Assembly: GCA_001687465.1 (NCBI GenBank)
Contig: LVLI01000266.1
Span: forward strand, 1 to 28,892
DNA length: 28,892 nucleotides
Direction: 5' to 3'
Source: Halocafeteria seosinensis
Lineage: Eukaryota > Sar > Bigyra > Bicosoecida
Under the pieces are notes generated by a model. That model saw only the letters and a program-made list of their open reading frames with translations, ran no database searches and was not told where the DNA came from. The translations under genes and the position numbers were made by a program. This document shows positions 10,252 to 21,332 of this stretch, piece after piece; the stretch's first letter is position 1; each line of letters begins with the position of its first letter.

Positions 10252-12726
10252 ATGGCATCTTCTTCCTCCTCCCGTCCTCCAGGTGATTACCTGCTCGCCA
10301 ACGAGAACATTGGGGTACAGAAGATGCTGCAAAAATATGGACAGCGTAAGTATTTGTCTCCGCACGAAATTGTTTATTCTACTTCGGTGTGAGATGTGCT
10401 CTATGCTCTATGGAGCCGTGTATGAAGTTGGAAAGGGAGATTCAGCTTCCCGTTGTTATCGAAAGCCGTGCAAGTTCCATACAGTCCAATCTCCTATACT
10501 TGGCAAATGGGTTCCTGATGTTGGTACAACTCTATGGCACGGGAGAAGTTGGTGTATATCTTCCCATGGGAGCATAAGGAGGAGTTGACATTGCCAAAAC
10601 AACAAAAGGAAGTTTAAGGGGGCCCACGTAGGGCGAGAGGAGCTTCCATTGTCGCCGCCAGGAAGCCATGTGTTTCTCGTTTTCTTCAGAAGGACCGTAC
10701 ATGCACTCTTTTCCTTTCTGCAGCAAGTGAAAGAATTTTGTTCTCGGAGAAGTTCACCAAGATTAACAGAAAGGAGAAGCACCAGGATCGAGCACTTATC
10801 TTGACCAACTACGCCTTGTATAACTGCAAACCGAACGATTTAGGCAAATGCAAGCGACAAATTCCCCTCAATTCCATACAGAAAGTGACACATTCCACGG
10901 TCTCGGATGAGTTCGTTGTTCATGTGCCGTCCGAATATGACTACCGGCTAATGGGCCCGCGGAAGATTGAGGCCATAGAATGGCTGCAGTCAGCCAGAGA
11001 GCAGCTGGAGGGAGACCCTATGCCTGTCAATCCCTCATCGCAAGTGATATTGAAAGATGTGTGCTTGACGCGAGTTGAAGCAGAAAGGAGGAAGGACGGG
11101 ACAGTCCGTACGAAGGTATGATGAGTTGTGTTGGCGACCCGCGGATGCGAATACTCGCGTACCATTTGCTTGCTGCATGCAGAGTGAAAGACCAGCGGAA
11201 GAAGAGAGTAATTCGGAGGAGGAGGGTCCCAACTATCAGGCTTTGAAGGAAAGCGCACTTAGCGGTGATGCCTTAGAACCTATTGCAGAGGACGATGCCG
11301 AGGAGGAATCTGAAGAAGACAATAAAACAGATAGCGGTAGGAAGCAGGCCGAAGAGCGTCATGCATCGCCACAGCAACGAAAACAAATCACGCTAGATGG
11401 TACGTTGAGATTCAGCGCAACTGCGAAGAAGGGAAATTCTATGAATTTCTTACTGGAGCATGTGTGTGCACCCCAGACGACGCTGCTAGAGATCGGTCAC
11501 AAACTGTGGGCTGGGCCAGAAAGGAAACAAAGGTGACAATGGAAGACTTTGATTTGGTCAAGGTAAGTTCAGACGTTCCTTCTATAACAGTATTGTATAC
11601 TATCACAAGAGGGTTATTTCTGTACAGGTTTTAGGCCGAGGAAGCTTTGGTAAGGTAATAGCTGCACGGAAGAATAATGGAGAAGATAAGGGTACCATTT
11701 ACGCGATAAAGATACTGAACAAGAAGGTACTGCAAGAACGTGAACAAATTGAACATACTCAAGCTGAACGAGAAATTTTGGAGAGTATTGATCATCCGTT
11801 CTTAGTTGGACTAAAATATGCGTTTCAAACTCCAACGAAACTGTATATGGTCTTGCCTATGTACAACGGTGGAGAATTGTTTACAATACTGAAGCGAGAG
11901 CGTAAGTTTTCTGAAGAGCGCACTCGCTTTTATGCCGCCGAAATCGCTCTTGGATTGGGACACCTGCATCATCATGGCATCACTTACCGCGATCTAAAGC
12001 CGGAGAACTTGCTCCTAGGTACGAACCTTAGATACCTTTCGTCTTTCGGCTGTTGTGTAGTCTTTCTTTCCTAATGCAGATACGAAGGGTCACATGGGGC
12101 TCACTGACTTCGGTTTGTCGAAACGCCTTGGAGAGGGAGAAAAGAGCTTGACGTTTTGTGGGACCCCCGAATATTTAGGTAAGAATGTGTATCACCAAAC
12201 ATCGTCCTGCAAAGCTGGGTCATTAATCGCCTGTGGCGTTACAGCTCCCGAAATAATAAACGACGAAGGTCACGATAAGAATGTAGATTGGTGGAGCTTC
12301 GGAGTGTTGGTATATGAGATGATGTGTGGACGGCCACCTTTTTATGATAGGAACCAGCAAAAGATGTATGATTTGATTACTGGTGCCGCACTTCGATTCC
12401 CATCGAATGTTGAACTGTCCAACGAAGCTAAGGATTTCATAGCCAAATTAGTTCGGCGAAATTCTCCCGAACGACTGGGTGCCAACGGAGATATAGAGGA
12501 GGTCAAGGCGCATCCATTTTTTGCAAGCATCGATTGGGATAAACTATACAATCGAGAACTGGAGCCTCCGAAACTTGCGTCGGGGGCAGATGAGTTTTCA
12601 GGGTTTGACCGGGAGTTTACCTCGGAACCTGTAGTAGATAGTTATGCGGCCCCTTCCTCTCTAGAAAATGTTGAGGCATTTGAGGGCTTTACGTTTGTTG
12701 ACAAAAGCGCTCAACTGCATCAGTGA
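10252..12726 (+). CDS. AGC-family Ser/Thr protein kinase with N-terminal PH/TH1-like domain
   Basis: Seven exons: 10252..10345, 10724..11115, 11183..11399, 11477..11562, 11628..12018, 12080..12178, 12245..12726; 586 aa, all phases closing. Intron 1 (378 nt) is much longer than the others (61-77 nt). Residues ~32-160 resemble a PH/myosin-TH1-like lipid-binding fold (ILFSEKFTKINRKEK, then RALILTNYALYNCKP). An acidic linker (~163-235) follows. The kinase domain starts near EDFDLVKVLGRGSFGKV. Visible catalytic features: Gly-rich loop 266-271, Lys291 in YAIKIL, Asp385 in YRDLKPEN (the YRD form typical of AGC kinases), Asp403 in TDFG, activation-loop Thr418 in TFCGTPEYLAPE. The C-terminal tail ends with an FEGFTF hydrophobic motif (Thr576). 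This architecture fits the S6K/Akt/SGK group, regulated by PDK1-type phosphorylation of Thr418 and TORC2/TOR-type phosphorylation of Thr576. The subfamily cannot be settled by eye. Confidence 0.93.
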
Positions 12727-12756
12727 TGACGTAGCTTCTGGCCAAGGGGCGGCATG

Positions 12757-12975
12757 TTGTGTATACTCTCCCAATAGATTCAAGAGCTTCTTCAGAGAGT
12801 CTTACCCTTTGCGCCCGTTTTCCGCTTTGTAATGCCGCTCACATGAAAATCAACACTTTCGTCTTGATACTGTATTTTGTTACCAATACGGTCACCATGA
12901 AGTCATGTGGCACAACTCGAGCAACCTCTGGTTGATCGAAACTGCATAACAAGATAAGAGCGGCTACCAGTACAC
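12757..12975 (-). pseudogene. Degenerate partial copy of the Rpn8 3' end
   Basis: About 345 bases to the left of the Rpn8 terminal exon, this stretch aligns with that exon and its immediate 3' flank in the same orientation. Shared runs on the plus strand include TTCAAG..CTT.TTC.GAGAGTCTT, TGAAAATCAACA and TTCGTCTTG. The translation keeps the pattern of the Rpn8 tail (LHGDRIGNKIQYQDESVDF here versus LHDLVGNKLKYRDQDEDVDF in Rpn8). It then diverges, has an in-frame stop just upstream of the LHG segment, and ends early. No start or splice acceptor gives it a complete gene. It is best read as an old, decayed local duplication lying in the kinase 3' flank; the exact borders are soft. Confidence 0.7.
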
Positions 12976-13113
12976 AGCACTTGGTACGACCCTTAGCAAC
13001 CCATGTGTTGATAATACATGGTCAACTGCTCTAGGAGATAAGGAATCCTCGAAGCTAATGATGGATAAGCTGTTACAGACCACTGAATATAAGGATGTGT
13101 ATTCACGTTGCAT

Positions 13114-14549
13114 TTAGGAATTCAAGGGCTTTTTCGGAGAGTCTTCACTTTTCTTGTCCGTTTTCTGTTTCGATTGGTCACTCTCTTGAAAATCAACATC
13201 TTCGTCTTGGTCTCTATACTTCAATTTATTACCAACAAGGTCATGAAGCGCTAGCACTGCCCGGATCATCGAATTCATGTATAACACGAGGTGCATATCG
13301 TTGTTTGTGCGATGTAAGCTTTCGACGAGGGTCTTGGACGTTAAATTGGGAAGAAGATTGAAAATGTTCTGAAGATTATACAGGATATCGTTGTTTGGGG
13401 GAAGCCGGCCTGCAAGGACGTTATCGAGATAGTCTCTGATCTCCCCTAGCCTTTCATGTAATCCACGAAGACCCAACAGCTTATGCTTCAACTCGGCCGC
13501 CAGGTCAGATACGCTTGGATCGTTTACATCTCGTAAAAGATGCTCTACGCCTATCTGCTACCCACAAAAATTATTGAAAAAGGGTGAATACATCCCCATA
13601 GGACGGTACCACATACCTCTTCGGGTTCAGACGCTCCGATAGACGACCCTAAATGCTGGAACGTCCTTTGGGTCTCCTTTCCCTCTTTGACCACTTCCTT
13701 ACTGATGTAGGCTTGAGTAGGAATTCCTTCAATAGTTGGCCGAACATCAACTATAACCATAACGGGATGTTCACAATAATCTTGGAACAACTGGTCGATT
13801 TGAATATCTGCAGGCTTTATCTTCGGCCCAGAACTGTAGAAGCCTACAATTTTCTCTTTCGCTGCACAGGCAAACATGTACGGATGCTGATAGCCTTTAT
13901 CTCTATGTGAAGCGGTATTACGTACAATTCACTTTGCGGAACATGTTGTACATGTCTTCCAAAAAGTTGTGGTCCAGATACCATATGGACGAGTCCCGAG
14001 TGTCTTCCTCGAATGGCACAGCGAATGCGTTAGTAATATCCACTACCGTTTGTCCTCCACTACCCTCCGTCAACGCATTACTGACATCATCTTCGCCTTC
14101 TTCTTTAGGATCCGCGCCTTTCTGCTGATTGGCGTCTGCCGAGGAGTTGGTTAGGTTTTCCTTCTCTTCCTCTGTTGATTCCTTGGAGAAGTCGCCTCGT
14201 GCTGTCCCGGACGAGTCCATTTTGGAACGAGTACCGAGGAGAACACCCACGACACGTTTGCGAGTATCCTTCGCCACTCTATTGTAATGATCGACGACGC
14301 TCAGTAATACTGCAAGGAAAACGTATTAAATATAGATTGTCATTAAAGAAGACACGCAAGCAAATGAAGCCGTCTCGGTCTATTTTCTCTCCATTCACGG
14401 CGAATGGTGCTTGCCAACATACCTAGAGGATGGACGACAACATGTGCCGGCCTTCGGCTGGATAAAGGGACCCCTGATGTCCCTTGTTGGGGTGTAGTAT
14501 CCTCCTCTTCCTTCTGGGAATTGTCCTTGTTGCCGCCGGCTGCACTCAT
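13114..14549 (-). CDS. RPN8: 26S proteasome regulatory lid subunit Rpn8 (PSMD7), MPN domain
   Basis: Exons: 14549..14423, 14309..13926, 13861..13617, 13554..13114; 398 aa, phases closing, introns 113, 64 and 62 nt. Rpn8 is a non-catalytic MPN subunit of the 19S lid that pairs with the deubiquitinase Rpn11. Family landmarks are clear: VVVHPLVLLSVVDHYNR, KRVVGVLLG, NAFAVPFEED, WYLDHNFLEDMY, KEKIVGFYSSGPK, PTQAYISKE, GVEHLLRDV and a C-terminal helical region (FNLLPNL.SKTLV, HLVLYMNSMIRAVLALHDL). The zinc-binding His residues of active JAMM proteases are absent (FYSSG where active members have HxH), as expected for Rpn8. It is longer than the usual ~310-325 aa because of a ~35-residue Gln/Glu-rich N-terminal extension and an insertion at residues ~70-130. 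The ATG at 14549 is the first in frame. The C-terminal tail is Lys/Ser/Glu-rich. Confidence 0.96.
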
Positions 14550-14908
14550 GGTTTCCTCTTTACTATACTCAACAACCAGCAAAAACACGAATATCCACAC
14601 TCCCACTAAACGAATCACTATCTTCTGTTGTAAATTATATCGTTGGAACAATCAAATACGCGTAACAAAGTGCAAGACTAAAGCAGTGAAAATGACAGAT
14701 GCTCACGCGAAGGAATGATTGGTGCGTTCCACAGGCAGCCTGCACACTACTGGTAGTAGTGCGCACAATTGTAGCACGTCAGTTTCATCGGGAATACTAT
14801 CGTAATTTCATTCAAACCAATTCACTTATGTTTGCTTGTATAGCCGTAAGCAGACCAGGTTGTTCCTATTTTTGATGCAGCAGTGTTACCACAAATCGCT
14901 TACCACAC
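14550..14908. other. Intergenic region between HtrA 3' end and Rpn8 start
   Basis: About 359 bases lie between two minus-strand genes. They must hold the Rpn8 promoter and 5' UTR and the HtrA 3' UTR. No separate gene or recognisable motif is seen. Confidence 0.5.
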
Positions 14909-16573
<1,665 letters not shown>

Positions 16574-16961
16574 ATCTTAGTATAACCTGGAGAAGCCCGG
16601 TAAATTTCAATAGGTTACACCATTCATTTCTTCAGTACTTTTTACGAGTAGGGTCATAGATATCCCCTATTGAACAAACGCATTCAATGAATATCTGTAT
16701 TCAGAGATTGAAGTGTGGGGATGCGGCGCCTCAACCTATTCAACTGGTCCAGTTGTGATGCATTAATGAGGCTTGTTATGACCTCCTCCTCATCAATATA
16801 AACTCGCAAGTGTATCAATCAATAGGTGTGACGCTTGGCGCAACTTGTCGCGGTGGTATCTTCTCTGGCGGAGGTGGAATAGACGAGTGGTCTGGCCATC
16901 GAACGAGATTTTCTTCGATAAATAAACCATCTTTCGGAGAGGAGAACAATTGAGTTAGACC
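16574..16961. promoter_or_regulatory. Divergent intergenic region between HtrA and ARPC5 starts
   Basis: The two start codons face away from each other with 388 bases between them, so both promoters must lie here, possibly shared. No TATA-like or initiator element can be named with confidence. The right end has a purine-rich leader just before the ARPC5 ATG. Assignment as a promoter is inferred from position only. Confidence 0.4.
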
Positions 16962-17469
16962 ATGAGCTCCGAAGATACATTTGAACAGCACGTTGCACAA
17001 CGGCAGGAAGAGGTCCAGAAAGCCATAACAGCAGGGAATAATAACGAGGCGATAAGGCTAGCTCTCCAAGATCCGCCATTTCAATGCAAGGATGAAGATA
17101 TAAAGGTACGATATCACGGCTGAGTGTGATTTGTGTGTTGTTGAAAGCGTATACAACCCGCAATAGGAGGTGTCTACAGTTTTCGGTCTGTTCTTTCTCC
17201 CTGATATGTAATTTCTGATAACCTCCATGCAGCAAAAATACGCCAGGGACATCGTGCTGAGAGCGTTTTCCGCCATTCGAGACGAAAAAATTGGCCAAGC
17301 AGTGAAAGAACTACCTGAGAGTTTATGCGATACGGCCATGAAATACGTTTACCGATTCCTGCAAGAGACGACCAACTGTGGGTCTATGCTCAAATGGCAC
17401 GCCGCGTTAACCAAGAAGGCTGGAGTTGGTAGCATCGTTAGAGTAATGACTGATCGAAGGACAGCATGA
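16962..17469 (+). CDS. ARPC5: Arp2/3 complex 16 kDa subunit (ARPC5)
   Basis: Two exons, 16962..17105 and 17233..17469, with a 127-nt intron (GTACGA...CATGCAG); 126 aa. ARPC5 is the smallest subunit of the Arp2/3 complex, which nucleates branched actin filaments. The family signature is plain: an N-terminal acidic start, AITAGNNNEAIRLALQDPPF (the helix with 'aL..al.dPP'), AFSAIRDEKI, YVYRFLQ, then KWHAALTKKAGVGSIVRVMT at the C-terminus, which matches the near-invariant GGVGSIVRVLTxR ending. It is shorter than animal ARPC5 (about 151 aa), mainly through a reduced N-terminus. Its presence implies a working Arp2/3 system, unless other subunits are missing elsewhere in the genome. Confidence 0.95.
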
Positions 17470-18042
17470 TATTGGAGAATTTATCATAGTATGCGTAGTG
17501 GTGTTTTCTTTCGTAGTATACTGTTTGAGGACTATGCGCAGAGGATCTGAACATCTGGGAAGAACATGTAGCAGACTTACCTGGCAATGCGTAATATAGC
17601 TGAAGCTGAGGACCACGGTAAAGTTCCGTTTTACTTAGCTTCCCGATACAAACGCCTACCTTAACTTTCCGATACAAAAATGCTACATCATGTCCATGAC
17701 ATTTCACGAACAAGTGATAGGCGGTCCAGAACTGGTTCTTCGTCATCTCTTTGAACTTGGTCGCCACTACCGGGGAGAAGAAAAATATTCGTGACCATGC
17801 ATTACCTTATAGGTGTACAACATGAATTAGTTTTGTTAACGCTAGAAGCATAATGAATAAGTGATTTCTAGCATCGTGTTTTTATATAGTTAAATTTAGG
17901 GCGTTTATGCATGTGGTGTTTCTCCGATAAAGAAGCTGTCACCCAGATAGACAGGATACATCAAACAGAGGGTGGCCAGAGCTGTACAGGAGGTTCCAGC
18001 TGCAAGTGTACAGATTGATTGGGAGCATTTAGATCGGGAGAT
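17470..18042. other. Intergenic region between ARPC5 and the USP gene, with an exon-like block
   Basis: No complete gene is supported. On the minus strand, 17766..17660 looks like an internal exon: an acceptor-like CCCCGGTAG before it, 107 open bases coding ATKFKEMTKNQFWTAYHLF and 16 more residues, and a good AAG|GTAGGC donor after it. Upstream and downstream partners are unconvincing (the next acceptor candidates give 52- and 26-nt introns). The remainder, 17780-18040, is AT-rich and should include the USP promoter. Confidence 0.35.
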
Positions 18043-21000
18043 ATGAATGGAAAGGATGATGGCCAACACAAGGGTGGTGTATCGCCTAGAGACGTATCTA
18101 CTCCGCCACCAGAAGCCAATCATGCGCCAGATGTCCCTCCATTGTTTTCAGACAGGCCAGCCACTTCATTCACTAGTCTGACGTCTACATCAAGGAACAT
18201 GTCGCTCACGGGTCAGTGGCTGCACCCAGACATTAGAACATTTCTGTTACACGCGCTAAAGCAACTGGAAGACAACGTGAAGTACTATTGGAGCCAGGGC
18301 TGGAATTTACTTACAATGAATAACGTGCTCACAATCGGAGTCGTGGTGGTGATAGCGGTGTTTCTATCCCACGATGAATACTATCAACGATACTTGAAAG
18401 GCTTATTCTTGTACTACTTCAGTGGGGTGGTGCGCGTGGAGAGCATGACGTTCAGTGACATTGCCGCTGCCATGGTGATGCTTCTTTGCGTATGCTTCTG
18501 CATCATTTGTTTATTGTCAACGTGCCTGTCCGGAAGTTTTCCAGGACAGAGTCTCGTTTCAGCGACTTCCACGTACAGCATTATGTAAGTCTCCTGGGCA
18601 ATGTCGCTCCAATGTTGAAGANGCATTATACATTCCTTGTTTGTTCGCAGGGGTCCCCGCCACATTGAAGGATGTCCGCTGGAAGACGGGTCGTGTGGCA
18701 TTGAAAATTTAGGAAATAGCTGTTATATGAGCTCTACGCTACAGGTAAAGGCACTTTTAATACGTCTGAAGTAATGGATGAGCAATTTACCACAGTTCCA
18801 TGTTGCAGTGTTTAAGTCATATTCCTGATGTCACGCTACATTTCTTATCAGGAAGGTTTGAGAACGATCTAAATACGGAAAATCCTATGGGCTCTCAGGT
18901 GCGTACCATTAATCGTAAACGTATGGCAGTGACATGCCATTTCACGTATTGCGGAATCACCAGGGCAAAATGGCTATGGCATATGCGGAGCTGCTTAAGT
19001 CCTTGTGGAGTAACAAGTACCGTTCTGTTTCTCCGGCTCATTTCCAAGATGAATTCATTTCTTTAAGGCCGCAATTCGAGAGACAAGTCCAGCAGGATGC
19101 CCAGGTAGGTGATAGCGGGTAAAAAAACAAAATCTGAATTTAACCCTTAAATTCCTGCTATTTGAGCAGGAATTTCTTGGAGCTTTATTGGATGGATTGC
19201 ACGAAGATCTGAACCAGTCTGAACAGAGAAGATTAAATGAAGAACTTGCTCAAAAGGGTGGTGAAAGCTGCAGACGAGCTTCCTGTGACCAAGGACAATC
19301 GGAAGAGCTGCCCCGACACCGCGCAAGCACAGGTACTCTCGCCTCACAAATTGATACAATGAGTAGTAACGCATTGGAGGAACGTTCAAAGACCAGCCGA
19401 AGTATTATATCTGAGAAATTTTACGGTCAGCTTTGCTGTAAGACCAGGTGTCCACGCTGCGAGCATAACTCTGTGAAATTCGATTCGTTCTCAGTATTGA
19501 CGCTGCCGCTTCCCGAGCCACTGTACATCTTGCGGAACCGGGTAATACTCCCAATACCTGCCAACTGCGATCTCGACGACCTCCGACATCTCGATCTGTT
19601 CCTGAGGGTACGCCTTGAAGATACTCTTTCGCGATGCCAGCGTCTCATTGCCGCTCTATGTGGATTAGATAACTCCTACGCTATCGACTCCTGGGTGGTG
19701 GAGGGGGGCATCCCCGTTAAGCGGTTAGACCCTCAGGAACAATTGAGGCAGTATTCCGCTTTTCAACCGCATATTGTACATCAGATTCGCTACACGAAGG
19801 CTACTGCTGAACATACAAAGATAGTACACAAACATTATTTTCTTTACAAGAAAACCCCCGATTCAAGGGTAGGGGATGGAGTAGAGCTGAGGTACACATA
19901 TACAGGGATACCCTACATTTATTACTTGCAGGAAGACACTCGAGCAGGGGAGATTTTTCAAGCCGCGGTGACGTATGCGCAGAGCGTCTGGCACGCTCAC
20001 TGCTTGGATACTGGAATTACAGTTCCCTTTGAAAGCGTAAGACCAAACATTAAGCTCCTGCAAGACCTAGATCTCGGCTCGGAGGCGCGACTAATGGGTA
20101 ACGAACGGATAATACCGAAAAATACTAAAATTATACCACGAAACAAAGCGCCATTCGTGGTGATTGAGTGGGGGTATGAACTCCTTAATTCGGAGGATGT
20201 CTCTCAGTTGACTCAAGACAGGCCGCATACGCTTGTGCATCCGTTACTACGTATGATGCCTTTTCAACTACATGCGGACTTGATCATTCATTCGCCAAAG
20301 GAAACTCATTCGAAATTTGGATATTCATTCGGGTATGAGGAGGTCGTAGAAAATCGAGAAAATGCCCTATCCTTTGAGCGTGATGGTAGACGTATTGGAG
20401 ATGGATTCCTCGAAGAATTACGTTTATTCGAAAGAAACGAGTTTGGGCCTCAAGAAATAACAGTTACTAGCCTGCATCACTGCCTAGCTAATTTCCAGAG
20501 TGAAGAAGAACTGAGTGCGGACAATAGGTATACTTGCGAACACTGCCGCAATCCAGTTATGGCGCGACGGTCACTGTTACTATGGTCCACCCCTGATGTA
20601 CTGATTATATTATTGAAACGATTCATCTACGTCGATGATTATGGAACTATTTCCAAGGACAACATGTTAGTAGAGTACCCCTTGAAGGATCTTGACCTTA
20701 CCGACTGGATTGAGGGAGGCGCAGACCGGAAATTGCAAAAGTTACGGAATAAATGCGAGAGCTCATCTTTTGTTCCAGTCTCCGCGAAATACGATTTATG
20801 TGGCGTAGTCATGCACACTGGGTCTCTCACGAGGGGTCATTACACCGCATACGTTGAGAACCCACTCTCGGGTTCATGGCATCTTTATAATGACCATTTA
20901 GTAGAAAGGGTGGCAGCACCCCTCCCGGTATCTGCGGGAGAGTCAGATCTTCCAGGAGTCGACTTAGAGCAGCTGGAGTCAATTCTTCATACTGACGCTG

Positions 21001-21125
21001 CGTACGTGCTAGTATACAAGAGACAAGGCAGTGTCGGTTCAGAAGTCGACAATTTGCGAAGTTTGCTCAAAAGCGATCCGGAACGACTTCTCTCCATGCA
21101 CCCAGAACATACTGGAGTGAAATAA
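18043..21125 (+). CDS. Ubiquitin-specific protease (USP/UBP) with N-terminal transmembrane anchor
   Basis: Five exons: 18043..18584, 18651..18744, 18809..18898, 18964..19104, 19170..21125; 940 aa; introns 64-66 nt. The start is the first ATG of the frame. USPs are cysteine deubiquitinases. The Cys box reads GIENLGNSCYMSSTLQCL with catalytic Cys205; the His box is TRGHYTAYVENP with His846, followed by WHLYNDHLV with Asn863/Asp864 at the third triad position. Two CxxC pairs (TRCPRCEHN near 437-443 and YTCEHC near 742-745) match the zinc-ribbon of the USP fingers. About 300 residues separate them, longer than in a minimal USP, with a region (ILRNRVILPIP, then ITVPFE) resembling the USP4/15-type insert. 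Before the catalytic domain are two hydrophobic segments, about 95-109 (VLTIGVVVVIAVFLS) and 139-163 (IAAAMVMLLCVCFCIICLL), after a Ser/Pro-rich cytosolic-looking head. The C-terminus has a final YVLVYKRQ strand. An N at 18622 lies inside intron 1. Confidence 0.93.
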
Positions 21126-21332
21126 AATACTGCACAAGAGCAACTAGTTATACATCCGTATGCCGCATTGCCGTCAGACTCTTCTTTGTGGTCTTCACAA
21201 GTGACTTCACATATTCCTTCCACAAGCAAGATGGGGCACATACCAAGCCTCATTTTTCATGATTGTATATCCACTTCTTATAGTGCCGCACTAGGTATTG
21301 GCAAAGCTCTTAGATAAAAAAAACAGGGGAAA

